The position numbers and the translations under genes are program-made. The notes beneath the pieces were generated by a model. That model was given only the letters and a program-made list of their open reading frames with translations. It had not been told where the DNA came from and searched no databases. From JBBIND01 sp037444075 (GTDB lineage: Bacteria > Acidobacteriota > Terriglobia > Bryobacterales > Bryobacteraceae): 28,248 nt of DNA. The stretch lies in assembly GCA_037444075.1 (NCBI GenBank), contig JBBIND010000055.1, forward strand, positions 1 to 28,248, written 5' to 3'. This document shows, piece by piece, positions 1-9,896 of this stretch; within the stretch, counting starts at the first letter, position 1; every line of letters begins with the position of its first letter.

Positions 1-33
1 GAGGAGGGGAGGTCTGTAACTCTTTGAGTTATT

Positions 34-111
34 TGGTCGGGCCGCCGGGATTTGAACCCGGGACCTCTTGCACCCCAAGCAAGCGCGCTAGCCAGGCTGC
101 GCCACGGCCCG
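34..111 (-). tRNA. tRNA-Pro (anticodon GGG)
   Basis: Read on the minus strand, this stretch folds as a complete tRNA. It has a perfect 7-bp acceptor stem (CGGGCCG with CGGCCCG), discriminator A and an encoded CCA at 34-36. The anticodon stem CTTGC/GCAAG closes the loop TTGGGGT, which gives anticodon GGG for proline. The T-arm contains GGTTCAAAT closed by CCGGG/CCCGG. It lies 47 nt downstream of the epsilon-subunit gene on the same strand, so it could be co-transcribed with the ATP synthase block. I see no convincing terminator between them. Confidence 0.95.
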
Positions 112-158
112 AAACCTTACCTATCTTACCGCACCCGGGGTCCGTCCCAAGCGGGTTC

Positions 159-566
159 TCACGGCTTGCGTTCAGCCGCCCGCAGGCGCTCCTGCGCGCG
201 GTGCATGGCGTTGAGGGCGGCGGCGATATCGAAGGGCGCGCCGCCCGCCATCATCTTCCGCTGCGCGTCCCGTAGAGCCATTCGAGCGCGTTCGAGATCG
301 ATCTCGTCGATCAACTCCGCCTCGTCCGCCAGAACACGGACATGGTCGGGCAGAACTTCCACCCATCCCCCATGCACCACTAGCCTTTGACGCCTTCCGC
401 CGACCAGGTAGGACAACTCACCTGAGCCAAGCTCAGACAGCAACGGCGTGTGTTGCGGCAAGACCCCTATGTAACCCTCGGAAGCAGGAATCTGAGCCTC
501 CGATACCGTCTCCCGCACCAGGAGCCGGTTGGGAGTGGCAATCTCGAGTTGGAAGCCTTCGGCCAT
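159..566 (-). CDS. atpC: F1Fo ATP synthase epsilon subunit
   Basis: Encodes 135 aa, the usual length for bacterial epsilon, the central-stalk subunit that couples rotation to catalysis and can inhibit ATP hydrolysis. The N-terminal beta-sandwich is recognisable (LEIATPNRLLVRETVSEAQI, then GYIGVLPQHTPLL and a GGWVEVLPDHVRVLADEAE segment). A helical hairpin rich in Arg, Ala and Glu follows from about residue 90 to the end. It is the last gene of the b'-b-delta-alpha-gamma-beta-epsilon block. Its start lies 5 nt after the beta stop, so the two are almost certainly translationally linked. Nothing is missing from the family pattern. Confidence 0.96.
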   Translation of the reverse strand: MAEGFQLEIATPNRLLVRETVSEAQIPASEGYIGVLPQHTPLLSELGSGELSYLVGGRRQRLVVHGGWVEVLPDHVRVLADEAELIDEIDLERARMALRDAQRKMMAGGAPFDIAAALNAMHRAQERLRAAERKP

Positions 567-571
567 GGCTG

Positions 572-2029
<1,458 letters not shown>

Positions 2030-2042
2030 AAACTCCTTTCGA

Positions 2043-2903
<861 letters not shown>

Positions 2904-2919
2904 GGTTCAGCTTCCGGCA

Positions 2920-4446
2920 TCACTCGCTCTGGAGGTCGGCGACGAAGCGTGCCTTGAACTCCTTGACAGCGTCGTGCAGTTCTCCGCGCAGGGTTTCATC
3001 CAGGATCTTCTTTTCGCGAATCTGCCGGAGCAACTCCGGGTGCGCGTTGTCAAAGTACCGGTAAAGTTCGGCCTCGAACTTCCGGCAGGCCTCCACCGGC
3101 AGGTCATCCAAATACGCGTTGGTGCCGGCGAACACGATGACCACTTGCCGCTCCACGGGCAGCGGTTCGAACAGGCCCTGCTTGAGGATCTCCACCAGGC
3201 GGCGGCCACGGTTAAGCTGATTCTGCGAAGCCTTGTCGAGATCCGAGCCGAATTGCGCGAAGGCGGCCAGCTCGCGGTATTGCGCCAACTCCAAACGAAG
3301 CGTTCCAGCCACTTGCCGCATAGCGCGAATCTGGGCGCTGCCGCCCACGCGGCTGACGGAAAGGCCGACGTTGATAGCCGGCCGGATGTTCGAGTTGAAC
3401 AGGTCCGCCTCGAGGTAGATCTGTCCGTCGGTAATGGAGATGACGTTGGTCGGAATATAGGCCGAGACGTCGCCCGCCTGAGTCTCGATGAAGGGCAGGG
3501 CCGTCAGTGAGCCGCCGCCCAGCGCGTCTGAAAGCTTGGAGGCGCGTTCGAGCAGGCGGCTGTGCAGGTAGAAAACGTCACCCGGATAAGCCTCACGCCC
3601 CGGCGGCCGGCGAAGCAGCAGCGAGATTTCCCGATAGGCCGCCGCGTGCTTGGAGAGGTCGTCGTAGACGCAGACCGCGTGTCTGCCGCTGTCGCGGAAA
3701 AACTCGCCCATGGCGCAGCCGGCGTATGGGGCGAGGTATTGCATGGGGGCGGGGTCGGAAGCCGTGGCCGCAACCACGATGCTGAACTCCATGGCCCCAT
3801 GGTCTTCCAACGTCTTCACCAACTGGGCCACGGTAGACCGTTTCTGGCCGATGGCGACGTAGATGCAAATCATGTCGCCGCCCTTCTGGTTGATGATCGT
3901 ATCGAGGGCGATGGCGGTCTTGCCCGTCTGGCGGTCCCCGATCACCAACTCGCGCTGCCCGCGCCCGATCGGGATCATGGCGTCGATGGCCTTGATGCCG
4001 GTTTGCAGCGGCTCCTTCACCGGCTGACGTTCCACGACGCCGGGCGCCAATCTCTCAATCGGATTGAAGGTTTCCGTGTCGATGGGGCCCTTGCCGTCGA
4101 TCGGCTCGCCGAGCGCGTTCACCACCCGCCCCACCAGGGCTTCGCCGACGGGCACGGACATGATCCGGCCGGTCCGCTTTACCACGTCGCCTTCGCGGAT
4201 GCCAGCAAAATCGCCGAGCAGCACGGCGCCTACCTGGTCCTCTTCGAGGTTCAGGGCGATGCCCGACACGTTCCCCGGAAACTCGATCAGTTCGCCCGCC
4301 ATGACCAGTTCCAGCCCATGGATGCGGGCGATTCCGTCACCCACCGAAATCACGTATCCGACTTCGGATACGTTGACGGCGCTTTCGTAATCTTGTATTT
4401 CCTCGCGCAGGACGCGCGCGATCTCATCAGCCTGAATTCTAGCCAT
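2920..4446 (-). CDS. atpA: F1Fo ATP synthase alpha subunit
   Basis: Encodes 508 aa, the non-catalytic nucleotide-binding subunit of F1. The P-loop GDRQTGKT is at about residues 170-177. The N-terminal crown domain (VGDGIARIHGLELVMAGELI) and the segment ISITDGQIYLEADLFN with the following conserved RPAINVGLSVSRVGG are present. Its ATG is preceded by an AAAGAGA-type ribosome site. It lies 11 nt after the delta gene and 16 nt before gamma. Length matches the family (about 500-515 aa). Confidence 0.98.
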   Translation of the reverse strand: MARIQADEIARVLREEIQDYESAVNVSEVGYVISVGDGIARIHGLELVMAGELIEFPGNVSGIALNLEEDQVGAVLLGDFAGIREGDVVKRTGRIMSVPVGEALVGRVVNALGEPIDGKGPIDTETFNPIERLAPGVVERQPVKEPLQTGIKAIDAMIPIGRGQRELVIGDRQTGKTAIALDTIINQKGGDMICIYVAIGQKRSTVAQLVKTLEDHGAMEFSIVVAATASDPAPMQYLAPYAGCAMGEFFRDSGRHAVCVYDDLSKHAAAYREISLLLRRPPGREAYPGDVFYLHSRLLERASKLSDALGGGSLTALPFIETQAGDVSAYIPTNVISITDGQIYLEADLFNSNIRPAINVGLSVSRVGGSAQIRAMRQVAGTLRLELAQYRELAAFAQFGSDLDKASQNQLNRGRRLVEILKQGLFEPLPVERQVVIVFAGTNAYLDDLPVEACRKFEAELYRYFDNAHPELLRQIREKKILDETLRGELHDAVKEFKARFVADLQSE

Positions 4447-4457
4447 TCTCTTTGTTC

Positions 4458-5003
4458 CTATTCAGCCAACCGGCGCCGCATGGCCTGCATCTGGCCGCGC
4501 ACCGAGCCGTCGTACACCTTGGACCCGAGCCTCACTTGCACGCCGCCAATCAGGTCCGCCTCAGTAGAAAACGTGCACCGCACCTGTTTGCCCGTCATGG
4601 CGGCCAAAGCGGTACGGAGTCTCTCCTTGCTGGCACCCGCCAACTCGCGCGCAGAAGTGACTTCCGCCCGCACGAACCCCAGCCGTTCGTCGAGGATCGC
4701 CTCAAATGACTGCAGGATCTCAGGCAGCAGTGTGATCCGGCGCCGGTCCAGCAAGACGAAAAGAAAATTTGTGATAGGCCCGGCCGCGTTGATCTTCTTC
4801 CCCAGGCTGGCGAGCACCGCCCGCTTCCGCTGCGGCGGCACGGCCGGGGAAAGGAGGATGGAGCGAAGTGGATCGGAAGCAGCCACCGTTTCAGCGAAGG
4901 CCACAAGTTGCTCTACGGCCAGTTCCGGCGGCACGGAAGATTTGGGGGCCAGCACGACGTCGGCCAGGGCGCGGGCGTAACGATGGGCGAGTGCGCGGGA
5001 CAT
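4458..5003 (-). CDS. atpH: F1Fo ATP synthase delta subunit
   Basis: Encodes 181 aa, the peripheral-stalk cap (OSCP) that ties the b dimer to the top of F1. The N-terminal helical domain begins with the typical ALAHRYARALADV. A central segment, NFLFVLLDRRRITLLPEILQ, matches the family's conserved linker, and the C-terminal domain ends with LIGGVQVRLGSKVYDGSVRG, the strongest family signature. It starts 6 nt after the b-subunit stop and precedes alpha by 11 nt. The family diverges in sequence, but context and the C-terminal motif make the call secure. Confidence 0.95.
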   Translation of the reverse strand: MSRALAHRYARALADVVLAPKSSVPPELAVEQLVAFAETVAASDPLRSILLSPAVPPQRKRAVLASLGKKINAAGPITNFLFVLLDRRRITLLPEILQSFEAILDERLGFVRAEVTSARELAGASKERLRTALAAMTGKQVRCTFSTEADLIGGVQVRLGSKVYDGSVRGQMQAMRRRLAE

Positions 5004-5009
5004 GTTCCC

Positions 5010-5564
5010 CTAGTGGGTCCCTCCCTTCGGCCTGGCTAGCTGCTCGGAGAATGCATCCACCAGGCCCGCCTCGGTCTCCGGCGTGAGGCGCGCCCGGATC
5101 CTCTCGCGAGCCATCTCCAGAGCCAGGTCAGCCGCGTGGGCGCGCAACTCCTTGCGGGCTTGTTTCAGTGCCGCGGCAATCTCCTGGTCCGCATAATCCT
5201 CCAACCTGGCGGCCATGCGGGTGGTTTCTTCTTCGATGCGAGCTCCTTCGGCCTTCATCTCAGAGGCGGCGTTGGAGCGCAGTTCTTCGATTTCGGCGCC
5301 GAGTTGCTCCATGCGGCGGTCGATCTCCGCCGCGCGAGCCATGGCCTCGCGTTGCTGGCGCTGAGCCTCGAGGATGCCCGCTTGAATCTCGGCTGTCCGC
5401 GAGCGGAAGAACTTGCCAGCCACTTTGGAAATGCCGTACCCGAGCACGACGACCAGGATGACGAAATTGATCGTCTTCCAAAGTAACGTGTTGCTGTGGT
5501 CTCCGCCGGCGGCGAAACAGGGGGAGATAGCCAGAATGCCTAGAACGGCGCTCTTCCAGTTCAC
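5010..5564 (-). CDS. atpF: F1Fo ATP synthase b subunit with N-terminal signal-like sequence
   Basis: Encodes 184 aa of the peripheral stalk. Residues 1-19 look like a cleavable export signal ending at CFAAGG. A second hydrophobic helix (about 28-46, TINFVILVVVLGYGISKVAG) is the usual b-subunit membrane anchor. From about residue 50 to the end it is a long charged helix (Glu/Arg/Ala/Gln heptads) as expected for the stalk dimer. The start overlaps the stop of the upstream b' gene by 4 nt, indicating translational coupling and probable heterodimer formation. The signal-like leader makes it longer than the typical ~156-165 aa b subunit. Confidence 0.93.
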   Translation of the reverse strand: MNWKSAVLGILAISPCFAAGGDHSNTLLWKTINFVILVVVLGYGISKVAGKFFRSRTAEIQAGILEAQRQQREAMARAAEIDRRMEQLGAEIEELRSNAASEMKAEGARIEEETTRMAARLEDYADQEIAAALKQARKELRAHAADLALEMARERIRARLTPETEAGLVDAFSEQLARPKGGTH

Positions 5565-6010
5565 GCGCTTCCCCTCCTCAAAAGAGCCCCGGCGATTTGC
5601 TCGGCCAGCAGATCACACTCCTCGCTCAGTCTAGCGCGGGCGGCGTCCGCCTCAGCCGCTACCGAGGCGCGGGCCTGCTGTACCTTTCCCGCGGCCCTGG
5701 CGCGGACCGCTTCAACGGCCGTGGCCTGATCCTGCCTCAGTTTGCGCCGCAGTTCCTCTTGCTCGCGATAGATCTCGGCGCGGGCTTCCCGCAATGCTTG
5801 CGCGTACTGGGCTGCTTTTTCCTCGGCTCGCTCGTTGCTTTCCTCGGCCGCCTTGCGGGCGCCCTCGGTAGCCTCCCACCGGCGCCGTAATAAAAGATCT
5901 AACGGTCCGAAAAAGACACCTTTTAAATAGTAGTGAAGCAGGAGCAAAAGGATGAAGGTCGGAATGGCTTGGATCATCAAGCCGCCGAGAGCTGGCAGGA
6001 CCTGTTCCAT
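5561..6010 (-). CDS. atpF': F1Fo ATP synthase second b-type subunit (b')
   Basis: Encodes 149 aa with one N-terminal membrane helix (about 7-28, ALGGLMIQAIPTFILLLLLH) followed by a long charged amphipathic helix rich in Ala, Glu and Arg. This is the architecture of ATP synthase b subunits. Unlike the next gene it has no signal-like leader. It is the first gene of the seven-gene atp block and overlaps atpF by 4 nt. Two non-identical b genes in tandem suggest a b/b' heterodimer, as known from phototrophs and several non-phototrophic groups. Which copy is formally b or b' cannot be settled from sequence alone. No strong ribosome site is visible before the ATG. Confidence 0.88.
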   Translation of the reverse strand: MEQVLPALGGLMIQAIPTFILLLLLHYYLKGVFFGPLDLLLRRRWEATEGARKAAEESNERAEEKAAQYAQALREARAEIYREQEELRRKLRQDQATAVEAVRARAAGKVQQARASVAAEADAARARLSEECDLLAEQIAGALLRRGSA

Positions 6011-6207
6011 ATCGTTTGCTGGGCAGACGGTTGCTTAGCCAAAAACTGGCTGGAAGACGCCGGAAGACGACCAAAAAACCTAAGCTAGCATACGCTTGAA
6101 AGACGCCGCAAGCAGAGCGGTTGATTCACTGATTTGAAAAGAGATAACCGCTGCGAGCCCGGCTGTCGCCCCATACTGCCAGGGCCTGCGACACTCCTTC
6201 CGGAAGT

Positions 6208-6237
6208 TTGACTTGAGCGGGCGTCCCTCTGTAGACT
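6208..6237 (+). promoter_or_regulatory. Candidate sigma-70 promoter of the nfeD-flotillin operon
   Basis: TTGACT at 6208-6213 (5 of 6 to consensus) is followed after 18 nt by TAGACT at 6232-6237 (4 of 6). The start codon at 6261 lies about 17 nt beyond the expected transcription start, with room for the GAGGAGAG ribosome site. The remainder of the 250-nt divergent gap (6011-6260) must also hold the promoter of the minus-strand atp block. There I see only weak hexamers and a GCTTG-N10-CAAGC inverted repeat at 6092-6111. Confidence 0.4.
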
Positions 6238-6260
6238 GACGATGACCCGAGGAGAGCATC

Positions 6261-6803
6261 GTGCCTGAGTGGCTGAGTTCAGTCTCTGCTTTTTCAGTCT
6301 TCGTGAGTATCGCCGCGCTAGGGTTTGTGTTCCTTCTGATCACCCTGGTCTTTGGCGAGATCTTCGATTCGTTCGGCGACCACGACTTTTCGGATGCGCT
6401 GGACCATGGTCCCAGCTTCTTCAGCCCCCGCGTGCTCAGTGTCTTTATCACTGCTTTCGGGGGAACCGGCGCCGTTGCCGTGCACTATGGGGCGCGCACC
6501 GTGACTGCGTCGTTGGCCGGATTCGCCAGCGGCTTCGTGTTCGCCGGGCTTATCTACTTATTTGCCAGGATGCTGTACGGCCAGCAGGCGAGTACGGACC
6601 TGAAGCTAGCCGATTTGTTGGGCACGACCGGCCGGGTGGTGGTTGCCATCCCCGCAGGCGGCGTCGGGCAAGTGCGCTGCCGCATCGGGGAACAAGTGTT
6701 CGACCAGGTCGCCCGTTCGCGGTCCGGTGAAGCCATTGCCCAAAACATTGTTGTGCGGGTGGATGAAGTGCTCGGCGAGATCATTCTCGTCAGCCCGCAA
6801 TAG
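6261..6803 (+). CDS. NfeD-like membrane protein (flotillin partner, YuaF/YqiJ type)
   Basis: Encodes 180 aa from a GTG start that is fixed by a strong ribosome site (GAGGAGAG, 6249-6256). Three hydrophobic segments occupy roughly residues 9-31, 53-75 and 82-103. The soluble C-terminal part from about residue 112 (LLGTTGRVVVAIPAGGVGQV, then RCRIGEQVF and the ending VDEVLGEIILVSP) has the beta-rich OB-fold look of NfeD domains. Proteins of this type are commonly encoded beside flotillins and are thought to work with them in membrane organisation. The flotillin gene follows after 23 nt on the same strand, which is the strongest support. The family is divergent, so the exact subfamily is uncertain. 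Confidence 0.78.
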   Translation: MPEWLSSVSAFSVFVSIAALGFVFLLITLVFGEIFDSFGDHDFSDALDHGPSFFSPRVLSVFITAFGGTGAVAVHYGARTVTASLAGFASGFVFAGLIYLFARMLYGQQASTDLKLADLLGTTGRVVVAIPAGGVGQVRCRIGEQVFDQVARSRSGEAIAQNIVVRVDEVLGEIILVSPQ

Positions 6804-6826
6804 GAATATCAAGGAGTCATAAGCCT

Positions 6827-8371
6827 ATGTCCTCGTTGTCCCAGCTCTTGTTGCCTTTCATCATTCTGGCGGTGCTGCTGGCGGTCTTCATTGCCGCAGC
6901 GCTGTTCAGCAAGAACTACCTGAAGGTGCCTCCTAATATCGTGGCCGTGCTGAGCGGCCGGAAACGCCGGCTTGGAGCGGACCGGGCGGTCGGGTACCGC
7001 ATGGTGCGGGGCGGCGCCGCCCTGCGCATTCCCTTGCTCGAAAAGGTGGACTACCTTTCGCTGAACGTGTTCACCATCCCGCTGGAAATCCGCCGCGCCT
7101 ACACGTTTCAGGGCGTGCCGGTCTCGGTAAAAGCGGTGGCCAACGTCAAGATCCGCTCCGATGAGATGTCATTGCACGCCGCCGCCGAGCGCTTCCTGGG
7201 TATGACGCAGCTGCAAGTGCAGCAGGTGATCTTCCAGACGCTGGAAGGGCACCTGCGTTCGATCCTGGGAACCCTCACAGTGGAAGAGATCAACAACGAC
7301 CGGCAGAGCTTCGCGCAGAAGTTGACCACTGAAGCGGCCGTGGACCTGGAGAAGATGGGCATCGGCGTGGACGTGCTCACCATTCAGGAAATCAGTGACG
7401 AGGAAGACTACCTGAACGCCTTGGGCCGCCGGCGCACGGCCGAAGTCAAGCGGGACGCTTTGATTGGCGAGGCGGAAGCGCAGCGCGACGCCAAGATCAA
7501 GTCAGCGCTGGCTACGCAGGACGGCGAGCGGGCAAAATACCAGGCGGATTCGGTCATCGCCGAGGCACAAAGGGATTTCGAGATTCGCCAGGCGCAGTAT
7601 CAGGCCGAAGTGGAAACGGAAAAGGCCCGGGCCAAGCAGGCCGGGCCGCTGGCGGAGGCCCGCGCGCGGCAGGCGGTGGTGGCCGAAGAGGTCAAAGTCG
7701 AACGTACCCGCACGCAGGAGTTGATCTCGGTTCAGGAGCAGGAGGTTCAACGGCGGCAGCGGGAGCTGGAAGCCACGGTGATCAAGCCGGCCGATGCGGA
7801 CCGGGAAGCCGTGGTTGTGCGTGCCGAGGCAGCCAAGTCAGCGGCCGTACTCGACGCCGAGGGGCGCCGTTCGGTCCTGATCGCGCTGGCCGAAGCTGAG
7901 CAGGAGAAACTGCGGAAAGAAGGCCTTGGCCGCGCGGCGGCAGTGGAAGCCGAGGGACGGGCTGAAGCTGCCAAAATCGAGGCCGTAGGGCTGGCGGAAG
8001 CCAAGGCCATTGAAGCTCGTGGCATGGCGGAGGCGGCTGCCATTTTGAAAAAAGCGGAAGCCTGGAAGGAGTTCAACGAGGCCGCCAAACTGCAAACCGT
8101 CCTGGAGAAGTTGCCGGATATTCTGCAATCCAGCACGGGCATTTTCGGCGCGGTGGCCGCGCCTCTCGGCAACATTGACAAGGTTGTGGTGATCGATCAG
8201 GGCGGCGGAGGACCGGATGGAGGAGGCATATCGCGGCTGGCCAAAACCGGCCCCTCGGTGGTTTTCGGCTTGCTGCAACAAATGCAGGCGCTGGGGTTGG
8301 ATGTGCCGTCCATTCTGGAGCAACTGAAGGCTGCTAAACCCGATACGCCGTCCAAGGAGGGCACGGCATGA
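6827..8371 (+). CDS. Flotillin / SPFH-domain membrane scaffold protein
   Basis: Encodes 514 aa. An N-terminal membrane helix (about 7-28) is followed by an SPFH/PHB domain (about 30-200, with GYRMVRGGAALRIPLLEKVD, VSVKAVANVKI and MGIGVDVLTIQEISDEEDYL). A long Ala/Glu-rich coiled coil spans about 205-420, with repeated EAxA patterns typical of flotillins. The C-terminal tail has a Gly-rich linker (GGGGPDGGG). It is longer than the FloA type and resembles the FloT/YqiK type. A clear AAGGAG (6811-6816) sets the start. It probably scaffolds inner-membrane microdomains with the upstream NfeD-like protein. Its ATGA overlap with the next gene implies coupled translation. Confidence 0.93.
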   Translation: MSSLSQLLLPFIILAVLLAVFIAAALFSKNYLKVPPNIVAVLSGRKRRLGADRAVGYRMVRGGAALRIPLLEKVDYLSLNVFTIPLEIRRAYTFQGVPVSVKAVANVKIRSDEMSLHAAAERFLGMTQLQVQQVIFQTLEGHLRSILGTLTVEEINNDRQSFAQKLTTEAAVDLEKMGIGVDVLTIQEISDEEDYLNALGRRRTAEVKRDALIGEAEAQRDAKIKSALATQDGERAKYQADSVIAEAQRDFEIRQAQYQAEVETEKARAKQAGPLAEARARQAVVAEEVKVERTRTQELISVQEQEVQRRQRELEATVIKPADADREAVVVRAEAAKSAAVLDAEGRRSVLIALAEAEQEKLRKEGLGRAAAVEAEGRAEAAKIEAVGLAEAKAIEARGMAEAAAILKKAEAWKEFNEAAKLQTVLEKLPDILQSSTGIFGAVAAPLGNIDKVVVIDQGGGGPDGGGISRLAKTGPSVVFGLLQQMQALGLDVPSILEQLKAAKPDTPSKEGTA

Positions 8372-9276
8372 GGAGGCGAGAGTTCCTGTTCGCGCTTCCG
8401 GCCACGGCTCTGTTGGGAGCCGAACGCACCATCCTGGTTCATGAACACGTGATGGTGGACTTCGTCGGAGCGGACCAAATCGGACCCGGACGCTACGATC
8501 CCGAGGAAGTGTTTCGCGCCGCCAAGCCCAAGCTGGAGGAGGTGGCCAAACTGGGCTGCCGGCGGCTGCTGGAGTGTACGCCGAACTTTCTCGGCCGCGA
8601 TGCACGGCTGATGCAAAGGCTGAGCGACGCCGTGGGGATGGAGATCTGGATCAACACCGGGCTCTACGGCGCCGCCAATCACAAGTACTTACCGCGCTTC
8701 GCGCACGAAGAGACGGCCGGGAAACTGGCGGCTCGTTGGATTGGCGAGGCCCGAAAGGGGATCGACGGGATCATGCCTCGTTTCATCAAGACAGGCGTGA
8801 ACCGCGGGCCGCTGCATGAACTTGATCGCAAGCTCATCCGGGCGGCGGCTATCACCTCCCGCGAAACGGGACTCACCATCGCCTCGCACACGGGAAACGG
8901 AGCGGCGGCCCTGGAGCAACTGGATATTGTGGTCTCCGAGAAAGTGGCTTCTTCCAAATTCGTCTGGGTCCACGCGCAGAGTGAGAAAGACCACGCCATC
9001 CACGAGCGCGTGGCTCGAGCCGGGGCGTGGGTGGAACTGGACGGCATCAATCCGAAGTCCGCTGACTGGCACCTGGAGTGTGTGCGCTTCATGGCGGGGA
9101 AAGACCTGCTGGGCCGCACACTGATCTCACAGGATTCAGGCTGGTACCGGGTGGGTGAGCCGGGTGGTGGCAACTACCGCGGGTACACCTACATCTACAC
9201 CGACTTCCTCCCTCGCCTTGAACCGGCGTGGGTGCCGGTCCTGATGTCAGCGAACCCGGTGAAGGCCTTCGGTTAG
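8368..9276 (+). CDS. Exported phosphotriesterase-family metal-dependent hydrolase
   Basis: Encodes 302 aa of the amidohydrolase superfamily, phosphotriesterase/lactonase branch. The N-terminus MRRREFLFALPATALLGA resembles a short Tat signal. All binuclear metal ligands expected for the family can be picked out: HxH at 25/27 (VHEHVMVD), the carbamylated lysine candidate K141 (FIKTGVN), H174 (IASHTGNG), H202 (WVHAQSEKD) and D256 (SQDSGW). The substrate cannot be named; lactones or phosphoesters are possible. The start overlaps the flotillin stop as ATGA, so it is translated from the flotillin message. It converges on the exonuclease gene with only 8 nt between stops. Confidence 0.85.
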   Translation: MRRREFLFALPATALLGAERTILVHEHVMVDFVGADQIGPGRYDPEEVFRAAKPKLEEVAKLGCRRLLECTPNFLGRDARLMQRLSDAVGMEIWINTGLYGAANHKYLPRFAHEETAGKLAARWIGEARKGIDGIMPRFIKTGVNRGPLHELDRKLIRAAAITSRETGLTIASHTGNGAAALEQLDIVVSEKVASSKFVWVHAQSEKDHAIHERVARAGAWVELDGINPKSADWHLECVRFMAGKDLLGRTLISQDSGWYRVGEPGGGNYRGYTYIYTDFLPRLEPAWVPVLMSANPVKAFG

Positions 9277-9284
9277 CTGGCGAA

Positions 9285-9821
9285 CTACCGCAGTTTGGAT
9301 ATACTCCGGCCCGCGAGCACGATGCGCGCGCAGGCCTCGGCGTCCGAGCCCGCCTGGTGGTGGCGCAACTCAATGCCCAAACGGGCGCAGACGTTGTTCA
9401 ACTTCGCGGGGCGAATCCCGAGCACGTTCCGCGCGATTCGGACCGTACATTGGAAAGGAATCGCCGGAACAGGCAAGCCTGCGGCCTCGCAGCAAGCGCG
9501 CAGCACGGCGCTGTCAAAGCTGGCGTTGTGTGCCGCCAGAAAGTGTACGCCTCTCAGCAGGTGCTCCAACTCCGGCCAGACTTCCCGGAAGGATGGCTCA
9601 CGCCGCACCATGTCCCAGGTGATCCCATGCACGTGCGTATAGAAGAAATGAGGCCGGGGCGGGCAGATGAGGCGGTAGGCGCGTTCTGTGATCACGTTGT
9701 TCACCACGCGCACAATGCCTACCGCGCACGCACTGTCAGGTGCTTCATCCGCTGTCTCGAAATCGATGGCAACAAAGGAAGCATTTGACGGGATTGGCTG
9801 CAAACTGGGCTCGCCTTTCAT
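9285..9821 (-). CDS. DEDDh 3'-5' exonuclease (DnaQ/RNase T-like)
   Basis: Encodes 178 aa, a stand-alone exonuclease domain. The five DEDDh residues are visible: D20 and E22 (VAIDFETAD), D103 (AAHNASFDSAV), H155 and D160 (HHQAGSDAEA). This is the fold of the polymerase III epsilon proofreading domain, but the protein has no polymerase-binding extension that I recognise. It may act in general DNA or RNA end trimming. It lies 75 nt downstream of the aldolase gene and could be the last gene of the atpZ-I-B-E unit. No Shine-Dalgarno is seen before the ATG. Confidence 0.85.
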   Translation of the reverse strand: MKGEPSLQPIPSNASFVAIDFETADEAPDSACAVGIVRVVNNVITERAYRLICPPRPHFFYTHVHGITWDMVRREPSFREVWPELEHLLRGVHFLAAHNASFDSAVLRACCEAAGLPVPAIPFQCTVRIARNVLGIRPAKLNNVCARLGIELRHHQAGSDAEACARIVLAGRSISKLR

Positions 9822-9896
9822 TCACAGTGTATCGCGGGGATTAGAGAGGGAAGAACCTGCCGGCGGAGCGTTACAGCGCCGGAAATCCCTTAGTCC

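Noticed and set aside
3562..4980. 472-aa open frame opposite the alpha and delta genes
   Set aside because: Antisense to two secure ATP synthase genes and with no recognisable domain.
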